From an uncultured Cohaesibacter sp. (GTDB taxonomy: Bacteria > Pseudomonadota > Alphaproteobacteria > Rhizobiales > Cohaesibacteraceae), in NCBI RefSeq assembly GCF_963676485.1, contig NZ_OY781114.1:62001-126000 (forward strand): a DNA stretch of 64,000 nt, given 5' to 3'. Made by a program: the position numbers and the translations under genes. The notes beneath the pieces were generated by a model, which was not told where the DNA came from, did not search any database, and saw only the letters and a program-made list of their open reading frames with translations. Shown here one piece after another: positions 1 to 9,590 of the stretch (the first letter of the stretch is position 1; each line of letters begins with the position of its first letter).

Positions 1-1
1 C

Positions 2-328
2 GCTCCAGTGCTGTTGAAGGGCAGTTTGCCGAGCAGCTTCTGGAGCCTTGATTATGTCGACCGGAATGGTCGCAGCCAGTTCAGCCTCACCAATCAGATT
101 TCGGGTTCGCACCTCAATGTCGTGCTTGCTACACGCGGACAGCAGCGACTGTTATCCGAACGTCCTGATCTGACCGACGAAACGGCCATTGTTATTTCCA
201 CCAGTGGCGAAAAGGGCATTCTGGTCGTTCGTGCCTTGGTCGTTTCCGAGCGTGACCGGAGCAACATTGCCACTGCGTTGCGCAAGCTGTCGTGCAGCCC
301 TCTCTGGAACCAAACTTCCTTTGAATAA
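2..328 (+). CDS. C-terminal part of a DUF1254-type (COG5436) membrane protein, cut by the window edge
   Basis: The reading frame is open to the left edge of the window, so only the last ~109 residues of the protein are seen. The visible part has the pattern FWSL-x-Y-D-x-G at its start, then a stretch of alternating strands, and ends with a conserved-looking LRALV motif and a Cys near the C-terminus. This resembles the C-terminal globular part of the DUF1254/DUF1214 group of inner-membrane and periplasmic proteins of alphaproteobacteria, whose function is not known. The membrane segments expected in that family would lie outside the window. The call rests on pattern resemblance only. Confidence 0.55.
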   Translation, partial: APVLLKGSLPSSFWSLDYVDRNGRSQFSLTNQISGSHLNVVLATRGQQRLLSERPDLTDETAIVISTSGEKGILVVRALVVSERDRSNIATALRKLSCSPLWNQTSFE

Positions 329-403
329 AGCTTTGGCGCCCATGCGCCCAATTGGCCCCAATGAGGCCACAGCATTCTGGCTTCGCACGTTTATCTCTGA
401 GCT

Positions 404-1261
404 CTATTTGATCAGGGTACGATCGACTTTGTCCCATTGGCGGCGCGTATAGCGCGAAGGCAAAGGCGCATTGGCCAGCCCCTTGCTGTCTGAATTCGCA
501 ATTGTGCCATTCTGTTCTTCAAAGTCGGCCAAAAGAAAGCGCAGAGCCTGATTGGCTTCCTGAACGCGTGGGGATGGTGTTTCTATTTCAAGCTTCTTGA
601 TCGCATAGGCATAAGCCGTCATGCGATATTTCAACGACCGCCAAACCCAGGCAATATAGCGTTTGTTTTCGTCAACCCGCGCATAGGCGTTTTTGAGCTC
701 CCGCGGGTCCATATCCACCTTGCGCCCAAGCGCGGCCATGCGTTCGTTGTCCATGGCGACCACCCGTTCTGCAACCGGAACAAAGCTAGCCAAAGCCTCA
801 CGATCCTGCTGAATGTCCTGAATGATGCGATCATAACGCACATGATGGGAGGCATATTTCTCAGAATGCAACACCCAATAATAGCGCTTAGGATCAAAGC
901 TCATATCAATCAGTGGCGTCAGTCGCGCGGTCTGCGTTTCGGTGAGCAAATGCAGACCGACATTCTGGATTGAAGAATGGAATTTCAGTAGATCCGACGA
1001 AATCCAGTCCTCTGCATGCGGCGGCCTGATCAGGTTCCAAGCCAGAGCACGCATGGTTTTCTCTTCATCGGTGAAATTGAAATCCGAAACCAATTCTCCC
1101 GTCAGCTTTGCCTTCAGTCTACCGGTATTATGCATGAAGCCTTCGGCAAAGCTGTTTGTCTCAACCCTTCCAAGATCCCCCACCCGAGAACTGCAGGCGG
1201 CAAGCCCCAAAAAAAGCGCGCAGCAGACCAGGGGGCTAGCACCCTTGCTCATGCGGATCAT
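404..1261 (-). CDS. Putative lipoprotein of unknown function
   Basis: The product is 285 residues from the ATG chosen here. It begins with a basic N-region and a hydrophobic run ending in the lipobox LAAC-S-S (cysteine near residue 24), so it should be exported, acylated and anchored in a membrane. The mature part is helical, with many Arg, Lys and aromatic residues and no recognised enzyme motif. A TTG at 1297 in the same frame, 12 codons upstream, has a short AGGG before it and could be the start instead; it would leave a longer N-region before the same lipobox. It faces away from the DUF2336 gene and stands alone on this strand. Confidence 0.7.
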   Translation of the reverse strand: MIRMSKGASPLVCCALFLGLAACSSRVGDLGRVETNSFAEGFMHNTGRLKAKLTGELVSDFNFTDEEKTMRALAWNLIRPPHAEDWISSDLLKFHSSIQNVGLHLLTETQTARLTPLIDMSFDPKRYYWVLHSEKYASHHVRYDRIIQDIQQDREALASFVPVAERVVAMDNERMAALGRKVDMDPRELKNAYARVDENKRYIAWVWRSLKYRMTAYAYAIKKLEIETPSPRVQEANQALRFLLADFEEQNGTIANSDSKGLANAPLPSRYTRRQWDKVDRTLIK

Positions 1262-1640
1262 GAAAGATAAGTCTGTGAAATAGTTTCGCTTTTCCAATGG
1301 CCCTGCAGTCCTGAAGCAGCAAGCGAGAGTTGATCGCGCATCGCCATACTATTACAATTCTAAATTAACTCTCGAATCGATTTCGTCCATTGTTCAGCAT
1401 AAGAAAGCAGATGCCAAGGGGCTGATTTGGAAAGAAAGCAGCCGCTGCTTTTGTCCCGGTCTTTGACATGCATTCTGGCTATGAAAAGTCAGGGCAGAAT
1501 GGCTATGGTTAACAGGATATTAAAGAATAAACACGAAGATGAAGGCAGACAGTTGGGATATGGATTCAAACACGAGGACGACTGGATGAGAACGCCTGTT
1601 TTCTCTTCTCTAGCCGCGATTTATGCAAAGGGTTTCTGAC
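1262..1640. other. Divergent intergenic region
   Basis: This region separates the lipoprotein gene from the DUF2336 gene and must hold both promoters. An 8-bp inverted repeat (CGAGAGTT at 1324-1331, AACTCTCG at 1367-1374) lies nearer the lipoprotein side. A 70-codon open frame at 1427-1639 has no convincing coding character. I could not fix a promoter. Confidence 0.4.
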
Positions 1641-4600
1641 GTGAAATCACCTATTGCCCCGTCGCGCCTAGCTGAGGAAACAGAGAACTATCTGGTAGCA
1701 GGTCAGTTTGACCGTCTTGCTCAGACGCAATTCACACATATTTTTCGTCGCCATTTCGGCGCGACACCCATTTCAGATCGCATCGCAATCGCGCAAAAGC
1801 TGTGTGGTATGCGTGCGGTTCCCCACGATGTGGTGCTCTTGCTATGTTGCGATGTGGATGCGGTAGCCGGGCCGGTGCTGACCCATTCGCCCTTGCTCAG
1901 TGCAGCAGAACTGACGATCCAGCTCCTGCAGGGGAATTGTGCAACGCGGGAAGCCATTGCACAACGCACAGATCTGACGACGCTCCTGATCTCTCAGCTG
2001 CTTCTTTTTGAAGAACCCTCTGTTGCCCGTCGTTTGGCGGAAAACACAAGGGTTCGCCCTGTTATTTCAGCCCCGATGCAAGCCAAAATCGAGCGCATTG
2101 GAGCCATAGAATTTGTACAATTGGAGCCCAAGGCAATGTCTCAGGAAACAGAAAAACTGGATGCGCTGGTTTCTTCCATGGAACAGGATTGGTGTGCGCA
2201 TTATAAACCAGACGCTCTTGGAGAGGATTTGTCATCCATTGCCCCAAAAGAGTCTGCCCCAGCAGCCTTAGAAGCCGAACCATCTGAGACTCTCCCGCCT
2301 CTTTCCACAAAGCCTGTCGACACCGATCTAGAGACCGTAGCACCCATGCATGACGATGCCCTCCTGTTGGATGCCGAAGACATGAAGCTTCTTGATCAGC
2401 TCTCCGAGAGCGATTGGGAAGCGCTGGATGATGATGCAATCGAAGCATTGGCAAAGCAGCTAGCTGAAGCTGATCAGTCCCTGCTTGAAGATGCGTTCCC
2501 AGAAGAAGAAAGCGATGAGACCGTCTACGGTGCCGCCGCTGCCGTTGTTGGGCAGGACACTCCAATTGTGTTGGCGGATGCAGATCCACTGCCAACTTTA
2601 CCGGCCTCGGATATGATCACCTCTTCCGACGAGGAGACCGCTTTATCTGAAGAGCAGACGGACGACATTGAAATGATCGTGTCAGCTCCCTCTGCAACGA
2701 AGGCAGAATTTGAAGAAGAAACAGGCCCCGCCTCTTTCACGATCGGAGCTTTTGACAGCGAGAACGCTGATTTCCCATTGTTGAGAACGCCTTTGGCCGA
2801 CAATGAGCGCGAGGCCGTCATTTCCTTTGGCCCAGCAGGTGTGGTCGAAGAGGAAGAGGCTCACTTGCCATCCTCCTATGTAGCTCCTGATGATGATGTC
2901 GATTTTGAAGCCTGCGAGAAGACGTCCTTTGTTATCTCCGCTGAAGAGCCGCCGCTGCCCGAACTTCTCCCCCCCATGCAGGACGAAGCGCTCCAAGCTG
3001 AAGAATCCACACCATCGGCTGCAAATGCGGCGACGGCTCCCTTCGGTACATCGCCGCTGGATGATTTGCAGTCAGCCCTCAAGCGCCCTCTTGATCAGCA
3101 AGAGGCGAAGCTATTGGCACAAGCAAGCCGGAAACTTGCCAACGGAGCTATTGGAGAGCCTCTTTCAAAAGATCTCGTTCCATCCAGATCTTCCGAGCGC
3201 AAACCTCAAATCACTCTGACCATTCGCAAGTCTTCAAAAAGCGATGCTTCGCCTCAAGAGAATAGCGAAAAAGAGAGAGTTGAGACCAAGACCGAAGTGC
3301 AGTCCCAATCTCAAACATCAGAATTGGCTGCCTCCGCCACCCCGGACGCCTCACCGGATAGCGATCTGACCATCCCGCGCGCCACCCATCTGACTTCGGC
3401 GACCGAAGATGATTGGAAGCGCGCTTTGGCACGCCTTACCGGTGACCTTCCTGCCTCTGAAGAGGATGAAGATGCGCCGCGGATCTTTTCCGTTCCAAAA
3501 TCCCAGGGCGAAGCCTGCCAGACGCAGGCGAAAAGCTCCAATCCGTTGTCACACATGAGCACAATGGGGCTTGAAAAGGTCGTGGAAGCGATTGAGAGCG
3601 AGCTGTCGCTTGAAAGCATCGCGGGAACCGATGAAGGTGCAATTTCAGCCCATGGCGATGAGCCAGCAACCTCGGCTGAAGCCACTGTTGGTGAAGAGCA
3701 TTTCCCATCAGATGACACATCGATCGCATCCAAGAATATCGATCAGCCAGTGATCGCTGAGCCTCTGCCTATACCCCATGGCTCACCCTTGTCTGCGAAG
3801 GAAGAAGAAACCAAACACGAAGCACCACTTGCCCATGAACATGCGCCCCTCGGCTTCATGCCGGACATGATCGGCTTTGCAGATCTGGAGCTGATCGAAG
3901 CTGAGCCAGATCTTCCGTCGGTCTCCGATTTGTTGATCAAGAAATCTGCCCGGGCCGTGCCACATGTAGAACTGATTGAGCCGATAGAGATCGATATTCT
4001 GGAAAATGGCCGGATCACGGCGCTTGAAGATCTTGAAACGACGCCGATGCAAGTGATTTCAGAACAGTTGGAAGCCCAACGCGCAGCCTTGAATTCTCTG
4101 CACCAGAAGATGAAGGATTATGAGGACGCATCGCGCAGGAGCGAGATCGCGCATTTTCATTCCAATGCCACGCAAGAAGATAGCGGAGCGTCCACACCGG
4201 AAAATGAGTTAGACGCTGAAAATGATGGTGACGACATCTCGTCCCTCCCCGAGCTTTCCGCACACAAGCTGGTTGATGTAGAAGCCTACCAGGCACTCAA
4301 GGAAACCGAGAATTCCCTAAGCGAAGAAACCATGCAGGGTTCCTCATCGAGTGAAGATGATGAGACAGACCCGGTGGATTTGGCGTCCATGGCACTGAAC
4401 GCCACGGTCCGCGATGGCATGGCGAACAGCTTTTATGCCTATGATGCCGAGACAAGGCTTACCATCCTGCAGTCCATTATTGCCAAAACCATAGCTGATG
4501 CGGCACTGCAAGCTGAAGATGATCAGTCTCGCTCCATGCTTGACGACTTTACCGTTCAGGAACTGGTTGCAGCGCGCTTTAGCAATGACCGCATTCGCAC

Positions 4601-5024
4601 GGCAGACCTAATGCATGACATTTCTGGACATCGTCGTCTTGATATGACCCAGCTTTTGCAGGACAGAGGCGGCGAAGCGCTGGTTGTCTATCTCTATTCG
4701 ATTGGCATGGATGAAAGCAGCACCCTTTCCATCCTTTTGCACGGGCCGGATGCAATCGCCCATGATTTTGAAAAGATAACCCAGCTCATGACGCTGTATC
4801 ACCAGCTGTATCCTGCTGCAGCCAGAAAGATCACCACTCAATTGTTTGGTCAGCCACGCACGGTCGCCTCCACGCAGTATGCTCCTATCCACGACGAGGG
4901 CGCCGGGAAAAGCGCTCCACGGATGAGGCAAACAGGCGTGAAGGACACTTCGGACGCGTCAAATATGGCTGTACGCGAAGCTTCAGCCATGCCGGGATTT
5001 GGCCGCAGATTGAAAAGACCATAA
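1641..5024 (+). CDS. Very large acidic DUF2336-family protein
   Basis: The product is about 1,127 residues. The first ~150 residues form HEAT-like helical pairs of the DUF2336 type (the pattern AGPVL-x-x-S-P-L-L is visible), and a second DUF2336-like helical block occupies the last ~190 residues. Between them lie some 700 residues dominated by Glu, Asp, Ser, Ala and Pro, with no globular pattern and probably disordered. Proteins of this family are usually a few hundred residues, so the linker is the odd part. I chose GTG 1641 because AAAGGG at 1627-1632 sits 8 nt before it; the ATG at 1623 has no ribosome-binding site. The function of DUF2336 is unknown. No signal peptide or membrane segment is visible, so it is probably cytoplasmic. 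Confidence 0.8.
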   Translation: MKSPIAPSRLAEETENYLVAGQFDRLAQTQFTHIFRRHFGATPISDRIAIAQKLCGMRAVPHDVVLLLCCDVDAVAGPVLTHSPLLSAAELTIQLLQGNCATREAIAQRTDLTTLLISQLLLFEEPSVARRLAENTRVRPVISAPMQAKIERIGAIEFVQLEPKAMSQETEKLDALVSSMEQDWCAHYKPDALGEDLSSIAPKESAPAALEAEPSETLPPLSTKPVDTDLETVAPMHDDALLLDAEDMKLLDQLSESDWEALDDDAIEALAKQLAEADQSLLEDAFPEEESDETVYGAAAAVVGQDTPIVLADADPLPTLPASDMITSSDEETALSEEQTDDIEMIVSAPSATKAEFEEETGPASFTIGAFDSENADFPLLRTPLADNEREAVISFGPAGVVEEEEAHLPSSYVAPDDDVDFEACEKTSFVISAEEPPLPELLPPMQDEALQAEESTPSAANAATAPFGTSPLDDLQSALKRPLDQQEAKLLAQASRKLANGAIGEPLSKDLVPSRSSERKPQITLTIRKSSKSDASPQENSEKERVETKTEVQSQSQTSELAASATPDASPDSDLTIPRATHLTSATEDDWKRALARLTGDLPASEEDEDAPRIFSVPKSQGEACQTQAKSSNPLSHMSTMGLEKVVEAIESELSLESIAGTDEGAISAHGDEPATSAEATVGEEHFPSDDTSIASKNIDQPVIAEPLPIPHGSPLSAKEEETKHEAPLAHEHAPLGFMPDMIGFADLELIEAEPDLPSVSDLLIKKSARAVPHVELIEPIEIDILENGRITALEDLETTPMQVISEQLEAQRAALNSLHQKMKDYEDASRRSEIAHFHSNATQEDSGASTPENELDAENDGDDISSLPELSAHKLVDVEAYQALKETENSLSEETMQGSSSSEDDETDPVDLASMALNATVRDGMANSFYAYDAETRLTILQSIIAKTIADAALQAEDDQSRSMLDDFTVQELVAARFSNDRIRTADLMHDISGHRRLDMTQLLQDRGGEALVVYLYSIGMDESSTLSILLHGPDAIAHDFEKITQLMTLYHQLYPAAARKITTQLFGQPRTVASTQYAPIHDEGAGKSAPRMRQTGVKDTSDASNMAVREASAMPGFGRRLKRP

Positions 5025-5026
5025 AT

Positions 5027-5098
5027 GGGGCTGATATCAGCCCCTCAGCACGCCCCAACAAACAAACCCTTGCAGCTTTCTCAAGCTACAAGGGTTTT
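5027..5098. terminator. Two hairpins between convergent genes
   Basis: A perfect 18-bp palindrome (GGGGCTGATATCAGCCCC, 5027-5044) begins just after the DUF2336 stop. A second stem follows: AAACCCTTGCAGCTT (5064-5078) pairs with AAGCTACAAGGGTTT (from 5083), then TTTT. Seen from the minus strand the second stem is followed by GTTTGTTTG, so it could serve both the DUF2336 gene and the convergent DUF1491 gene. Confidence 0.65.
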
Positions 5099-5124
5099 GC
5101 TTACTCAACACCGCTTGTAAATGC

Positions 5125-5472
5125 TTAGTCCTCGACAAGCATCAAATCGTGGCTAGCCTCTGCGCATTCTGTTTCGACCACCCAGAAATCACTGTCAAAC
5201 TTGGCCTCTTTTTCCAGCCGATCCATGATGTCGAATGTCGACACTGCTTCCATACAGAGGCGAAAGAGACGATCCCCTTGTCTTGAATTTTCTTCGCTAT
5301 AGGAAAGCTGGCTAGCGGGCTCATAGAGATCATGCGTGCCATCCAACCTGTCGACGCGCATAAATATAGCACCAGCCTCTTTGGCACCGCGACGAACAAG
5401 GACAGATGGTTTGCCCGCTGAATTTCGGCGGCGCAGGTAGGCGGAGACCCACAGGTCAGAAGTTAGGCGCAT
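5125..5472 (-). CDS. DUF1491 family protein
   Basis: The product is 115 residues, the normal length of the DUF1491 family of alphaproteobacteria. It starts MRL-x-S-x-LWVSA-x-LRR, has the VRRGA-x-EAGAIF-x-RV core, a DL-Y-x-P segment, and ends with the F-D-x-D-x-WVVE-x-E pattern. The biochemical role of the family is unknown. It is the last of three minus-strand genes after the histidine kinase and the peptidoglycan-binding protein; the gap to the latter is 28 nt, so co-transcription is likely. Confidence 0.88.
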   Translation of the reverse strand: MRLTSDLWVSAYLRRRNSAGKPSVLVRRGAKEAGAIFMRVDRLDGTHDLYEPASQLSYSEENSRQGDRLFRLCMEAVSTFDIMDRLEKEAKFDSDFWVVETECAEASHDLMLVED

Positions 5473-5500
5473 TGATTGTCTTACTTAAGAGAGGTTGGAG

Positions 5501-6418
5501 TTAGCCCAGATCGAGATAACCCATAATCATCATTTCCTGCAGCAGGCGATCATTCACCTGACCGGTAACGGGGTGCCCGCGGCTCCGCTGGAAATGTTCG
5601 ATTGCAGAACTCGTCTGGCTGCCCATGACGCCGTCAACCGTCAGATTCTCAAAGCCGATATTCTTCAGGGCTTGTTGAACCTTGGCCAGAACGGGGTCCC
5701 CCGTTGCGCTCACAGACGCCGTTGCCACCGGAATGCTTTCAGGCGGGACAGGACCGTTGGATGCCAGCTTACGCGGCACCGGCTTCGGCGTGACCTTCAG
5801 TCGGGCAGTCGAGCGAACTGCGGTTGGCTTGGACGTGGAACCTGCCGGTTTAATACGCGGCAATATATCGAGCTTTTGCGACACCTGCGTTGATTGTGGC
5901 TGCGGTTCGGGTTTGGCGATCAGCACTGTGCCCGGCATTTGGGGCTGCTTGGTTGTACCAAATTTAACACTCTGGACCCGGGCGACACTGCCGGTTAGCA
6001 GTTCTTTGCGTCGGGTCAGAATATCATAGAGTTGCTGAGATACCTTACCGGTGACGTTGAGGCCAATGGAATCCTGATAGGCTGCAATCGCTTCTTCTGT
6101 CTGGCGGCCTTCCATGCCATCAAGTGGGCCAGCATAGTAGCCGGCAATCATGAGGGCGTTCTGTATGGTCAGGGTCATCGCCTGTCGATTGACTTGCTCC
6201 AGAGCATTTTCGCCTGTCTTTGCACTGGCGCGACTTTTCAGATGCTCGTTACGCACATCCTTCATGATCACAACACCGGCGGAATTGGGCTGTCGTAACA
6301 GGGCATTGCCAATGATGGCGGCGCTAGTGAGCGCCATGACCACAATGACAGCCAAGGAGAGCGGGCTAACCCGGCGCTCTTCTTCCCAGCTTTCATAATC
6401 GTCATATGTCTCTGACAT
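5501..6418 (-). CDS. Membrane-anchored protein with two peptidoglycan-binding domains
   Basis: The product is 305 residues. A charged cytoplasmic N-terminus is followed by one membrane helix (about residues 19-41). Two PG_binding_1 (peptidoglycan-binding-like) three-helix modules follow, at about 79-134 and 241-297; each has the D-G-x-x-G-x-x-T-x-x-AI-x-x-(F/Y)-Q motif. A proline-, lysine- and serine-rich linker joins them. The architecture suggests a protein tethered to the inner membrane that touches the cell wall from the periplasm; no catalytic domain is seen. It lies 79 nt downstream of the histidine kinase, so a shared role at the envelope is reasonable but is inference. Confidence 0.88.
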   Translation of the reverse strand: MSETYDDYESWEEERRVSPLSLAVIVVMALTSAAIIGNALLRQPNSAGVVIMKDVRNEHLKSRASAKTGENALEQVNRQAMTLTIQNALMIAGYYAGPLDGMEGRQTEEAIAAYQDSIGLNVTGKVSQQLYDILTRRKELLTGSVARVQSVKFGTTKQPQMPGTVLIAKPEPQPQSTQVSQKLDILPRIKPAGSTSKPTAVRSTARLKVTPKPVPRKLASNGPVPPESIPVATASVSATGDPVLAKVQQALKNIGFENLTVDGVMGSQTSSAIEHFQRSRGHPVTGQVNDRLLQEMMIMGYLDLG

Positions 6419-6497
6419 TGCGTTTTGCCTCTTGCTCAGTTGCTCGTTACCGGATTTGGGTTTCGTTTAGCGAAATACCACTCAGGAAAAATTGTTA

Positions 6498-8408
6498 TCA
6501 GGCTACCTTGTGAGCCCTGTTTGCTTGGGGTGCAGCATCTTCCTTTGTTAAGCGCGGTTCAATCGGAACAATCAGATCTTCTGACGGATCGTCGCCCTCA
6601 GGCGCGTTTTTCGTCATATCTAGCGGCAAAGTTACGGTTACGGTCGTTCCCTTGCCCAACTCGCTATCGATGGTCATGTGGCCATTCTGCAAGGTGCTCA
6701 GTCCCTGCACGATAGAAAGCCCGATGCCAGCGCCCTCGAAGCGGCGCTGCAAACTGTTTTCGGCTTGAACGAATGGCTTTCCTAGTTTGGGAATGTCCTG
6801 CTTGTCAATGCCAATACCACTATCAGCAACAACCAAGTCTATCATATGATCCAGTTTGCGTCCGTGACGGTTTCGTGCGTGACGGACCGAGACCATGACC
6901 TTGTCGCCGCGATCGCTGAATTTCAGCGCATTTGTAATCAGGTTGAGCAAGATCTGACGGCAGGCACGTGGATCAAGACAGACCTCGTGGATATCTTCTT
7001 CATTCTTGCCATAAAGCGCGATGCCCCGGTTTTCCGCATCGCCCTGCATCATCTTGCAGCAGCTCTCGGTCAAATCGACAATATCGAACTCTTGGGATAC
7101 CACCTCGAAATTGCCAGACTCAATGCGCGACATATCAAGCAGCGCATTCACCAGCTGCAGCAGGTGATTGCCCCCTTTATGAATCAGTTCGGCATATTCA
7201 ATGCTCTTGGCCTCATTGTCATGCACCAGATCCGGATGGCAAAGTATTTCGGAGAAGCCAATGATGGTGTTCAACGGCGTCCTGAGCTCATGGGTCACAT
7301 TGGCCAGAAAACGTGTCTTGCTTGCGTTGGCCAATTCCGCTTCGCTGCGCGCTTCTTCCAGCGCCTGCTGCTGTTTCTTGCGCTTGCTGATATCACGGGA
7401 TGCGGCAATTGCGCCAATAATGAAGCCGCTATCGTCACGCTCTGGTGCACATTTCATTTCACACCAGCGCAGCTGTTCCCGCCCCTTGGCCTCATCCAAA
7501 CTGTCGTCAGATCCTTCTGGCTGCGCCACGATGCGCACTTCCACGGTTATCGGCGTTTTGTCGTCATCACTCTTGTTCATGCAATCAGACAAGGCCTGCA
7601 GGAAGGCCGGACGATCCGGAATATGCACCCTCTGGAAAAGACCGTTGCCCATCAGCTGTTCCGGTTTGACATTGATAAGAATCTCGGCCGTTGGCGAAAC
7701 AAAGGTCACATCGCCGCTGCGATCATGGCGGGTGATCATATCGGAAACCGTATCGGCTATGGAGCGATAACGCATTTCTTCTGCCTTCAGCGTACAAAGG
7801 CGCCCGCGGTGCATAAACTCGATCCTGATGGCGAGCATGCCAGCATAGAGAACAGCGACCACAACAGACAATGCCCCAACCAGAGACAGACCGCCATTGG
7901 TCAGCGGCTCAGGGGCTAGAAAGTTGGTCAATTCACCAACGCCAATCAGACCAAGGGCCAGCATACAGATCGCCAATGCCTTCTTGATGATTGTCTTGTT
8001 GCCGGAAAGCGCGACTTCCAGAGGAATGACACCAAGCCAAATCAAATGGGGAGAATGCAGTCCCCCTGTCATGCTGGCAATCCAGACAATGAAAGCCGCT
8101 GTCATGGAAGCGGTCAGCAAAAAGGCATTGCCCAGCTTGCCTGTTTTCGACAAATACAGCACGGAAACAAGCGGAGCGAGCATCCACAGCGGCAGCAGGG
8201 TCAAGCTGGAAAAGGCAGACTCCATGGCTCCGCTTGCCGTCAGGATAACAATTGGCAAGGTGGCTAGAGCCAACAGGCCAACGGCCAAATGCACCCCGAT
8301 GAACAAAGCATGGCGCGCCCTGTCCTGTTCGCAAAGTTTGCTGGGTTCATACAGAAGACCGTCTATCACAGACCGAAGGGGCGACTTGTCCCAAATGGCG
8401 TCGAGCAC
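6498..8408 (-). CDS. PAS-domain sensor histidine kinase, DivJ/PleC-like
   Basis: The product is 636 residues. About six hydrophobic helices occupy residues 35-195. A PAS domain (about 212-341) follows, ending in the usual ASRDIS-x-RK. The HisKA motif VTHELRTPLN puts the phosphorylated histidine at His373. The ATPase domain shows the N-box (LNLITNAL, about 488-495), G1 (DSGIGI, 529-534) and G2 (GAGIGLS, 559-565). The membrane-rich N-terminus followed by PAS and kinase resembles DivJ of the DivJ/PleC-DivK cell-cycle pathway. I cannot separate DivJ from related kinases by eye and give no symbol. The start is GTG 8408, with GAGG 8 nt upstream. No response regulator gene is adjacent, as is usual for this group. 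Confidence 0.85.
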   Translation of the reverse strand: MLDAIWDKSPLRSVIDGLLYEPSKLCEQDRARHALFIGVHLAVGLLALATLPIVILTASGAMESAFSSLTLLPLWMLAPLVSVLYLSKTGKLGNAFLLTASMTAAFIVWIASMTGGLHSPHLIWLGVIPLEVALSGNKTIIKKALAICMLALGLIGVGELTNFLAPEPLTNGGLSLVGALSVVVAVLYAGMLAIRIEFMHRGRLCTLKAEEMRYRSIADTVSDMITRHDRSGDVTFVSPTAEILINVKPEQLMGNGLFQRVHIPDRPAFLQALSDCMNKSDDDKTPITVEVRIVAQPEGSDDSLDEAKGREQLRWCEMKCAPERDDSGFIIGAIAASRDISKRKKQQQALEEARSEAELANASKTRFLANVTHELRTPLNTIIGFSEILCHPDLVHDNEAKSIEYAELIHKGGNHLLQLVNALLDMSRIESGNFEVVSQEFDIVDLTESCCKMMQGDAENRGIALYGKNEEDIHEVCLDPRACRQILLNLITNALKFSDRGDKVMVSVRHARNRHGRKLDHMIDLVVADSGIGIDKQDIPKLGKPFVQAENSLQRRFEGAGIGLSIVQGLSTLQNGHMTIDSELGKGTTVTVTLPLDMTKNAPEGDDPSEDLIVPIEPRLTKEDAAPQANRAHKVA

Positions 8409-8895
8409 GATTTAACCTCACCTGGCTTATGGCCCCATTTTTTGAGGTCCATAAAGATTACGCAATACAAACACAGGTCGTCGACCTTCAGGCCGGCAGG
8501 TAGCGTTGATACCCAGAGTGCCATGCAGACTTTTAAGGAACGCTAAAAAACAATCGCTCTCCCCACGACTAATTATGATGAACAATTGGTTTTTGCCGAT
8601 TACGGCATAGAAAACGTTGCTATGGTTAACAATTCACTAGAAAACACGTCCAACAACTGGGAAAGCTTTTAGATTTCAGTCCCATAGTTCCTTCCACAGT
8701 TGTTCATAGCGGTTTGAGAGCAATTCTTTCCCTCCCCTTGCAGACGATAGATGGCCCGCACGGTTAAGGTTAAAACCGCAGGTTTCTGCAGTCGGCCCGC
8801 TTTGGTAAACAGACTCTTTTTTTAAAGATCAAATTTGAATCTATTTTGACTCATTGTTTCAAACTGCTTTTGACACCCTTGGGCTATCGTAAGCA
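8409..8895. other. Intergenic region before the DUF5330 leader
   Basis: This AT-rich stretch separates divergent transcription units. TTAA-containing words near 8630 and 8758-8780 hint at CtrA-type sites, but no full TTAA-N7-TTAA arrangement could be confirmed. No gene is seen. Confidence 0.35.
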
Positions 8896-8991
8896 CATCA
8901 TCAAACACATCAGCTTCTTGCATAACATAGAGAAGCAAATCTGATGATGGTGTGATTATTGGACGGATGTCGCCTCGCAGGGGTGCGAGGC
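8896..8991 (+). promoter_or_regulatory. Structured stretch upstream of the DUF5330 gene
   Basis: Three stems can be drawn. CATCATCA (8896-8903) pairs with TGATGATG (8942-8949). Inside it GCTTCT (8913-8918) pairs with AGAAGC (8931-8936). GCCTCGCA (8972-8979) then pairs with TGCGAGGC (8984-8991) around GGGG. The last stem ends 26 nt before the chosen start codon. If transcribed, this would be a folded 5' leader; its function is unknown. Confidence 0.4.
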
Positions 8992-9017
8992 ATATGTGGG
9001 AACTGAAAGGCACGGGA

Positions 9018-9401
9018 ATGTCATTTCTTATCAGAGCTGCTTTCTGGCTATCGCTGGTCATTCTTATTTTACCTGCGGATCGGGAAAACACATCTGACAG
9101 TGCGAAGCTATCAACTTCCGAAGCCTTGATAGCCGCACAGGCTACTTTGAAGGATTTTACGTCCTTCTGCTCGCGGCAACCTGAGGTTTGCGCAGCAGGG
9201 GAAGTCGCGATTGAGAGTTTCTCGGCCAAAGCCCGCTACGGGGCCAAACAGGTTTATATGTATCTTGACGGAGATAGTGAGCAGCCAACAGGCTCTGCCG
9301 AACCGATGGCTGAAGACAAGTTGGCTATGAATGAAGCCACACTGAATGAACAGGAACAGGATCGCCAAGCTCTGGCGGCAATGGTTCGTAACGCCGACTG
9401 A
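9018..9401 (+). CDS. DUF5330 family protein
   Basis: The product is 127 residues from ATG 9018. It opens with the family pattern MSFLIR-x-AFWLSLVILILP, a single N-terminal membrane or signal segment. A conserved-looking region with FCSRQPEVC and AKARYGAKQVY follows, then an acidic tail. The paired cysteines in the F-C-x5-C element suggest an exported, oxidised domain. The function is unknown. An ATG at 8952 would add 22 residues without family resemblance and would run through the 8972-8991 hairpin, so I prefer 9018. The gene lies directly upstream of sufE. Confidence 0.85.
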   Translation: MSFLIRAAFWLSLVILILPADRENTSDSAKLSTSEALIAAQATLKDFTSFCSRQPEVCAAGEVAIESFSAKARYGAKQVYMYLDGDSEQPTGSAEPMAEDKLAMNEATLNEQEQDRQALAAMVRNAD

Positions 9402-9590
9402 TATAGTCGGCCTATTGAATAAGGAACAGTGACAACCAAAGCGAATTTCGGCCTTGCCCTTTCTCATAGGTAAGTCCGAACTCCAGGTCAGAAACTTGAT
9501 ATAATCTCTATTGTTATTCACTGACAACGGCCTCATCATCCGTGATTGTATCAAGCATCTGACCGTACTCGTCCCACTGGGCCAGTGGCC

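Noticed and set aside
1427-1639. 70-codon open frame before the DUF2336 gene
   Set aside because: No family resemblance and no good start; overlaps the likely promoter of the DUF2336 gene.
8625-8785. TTAA-rich words that could be CtrA sites near the histidine kinase gene
   Set aside because: No pair with the required TTAA-N7-TTAA spacing could be confirmed.
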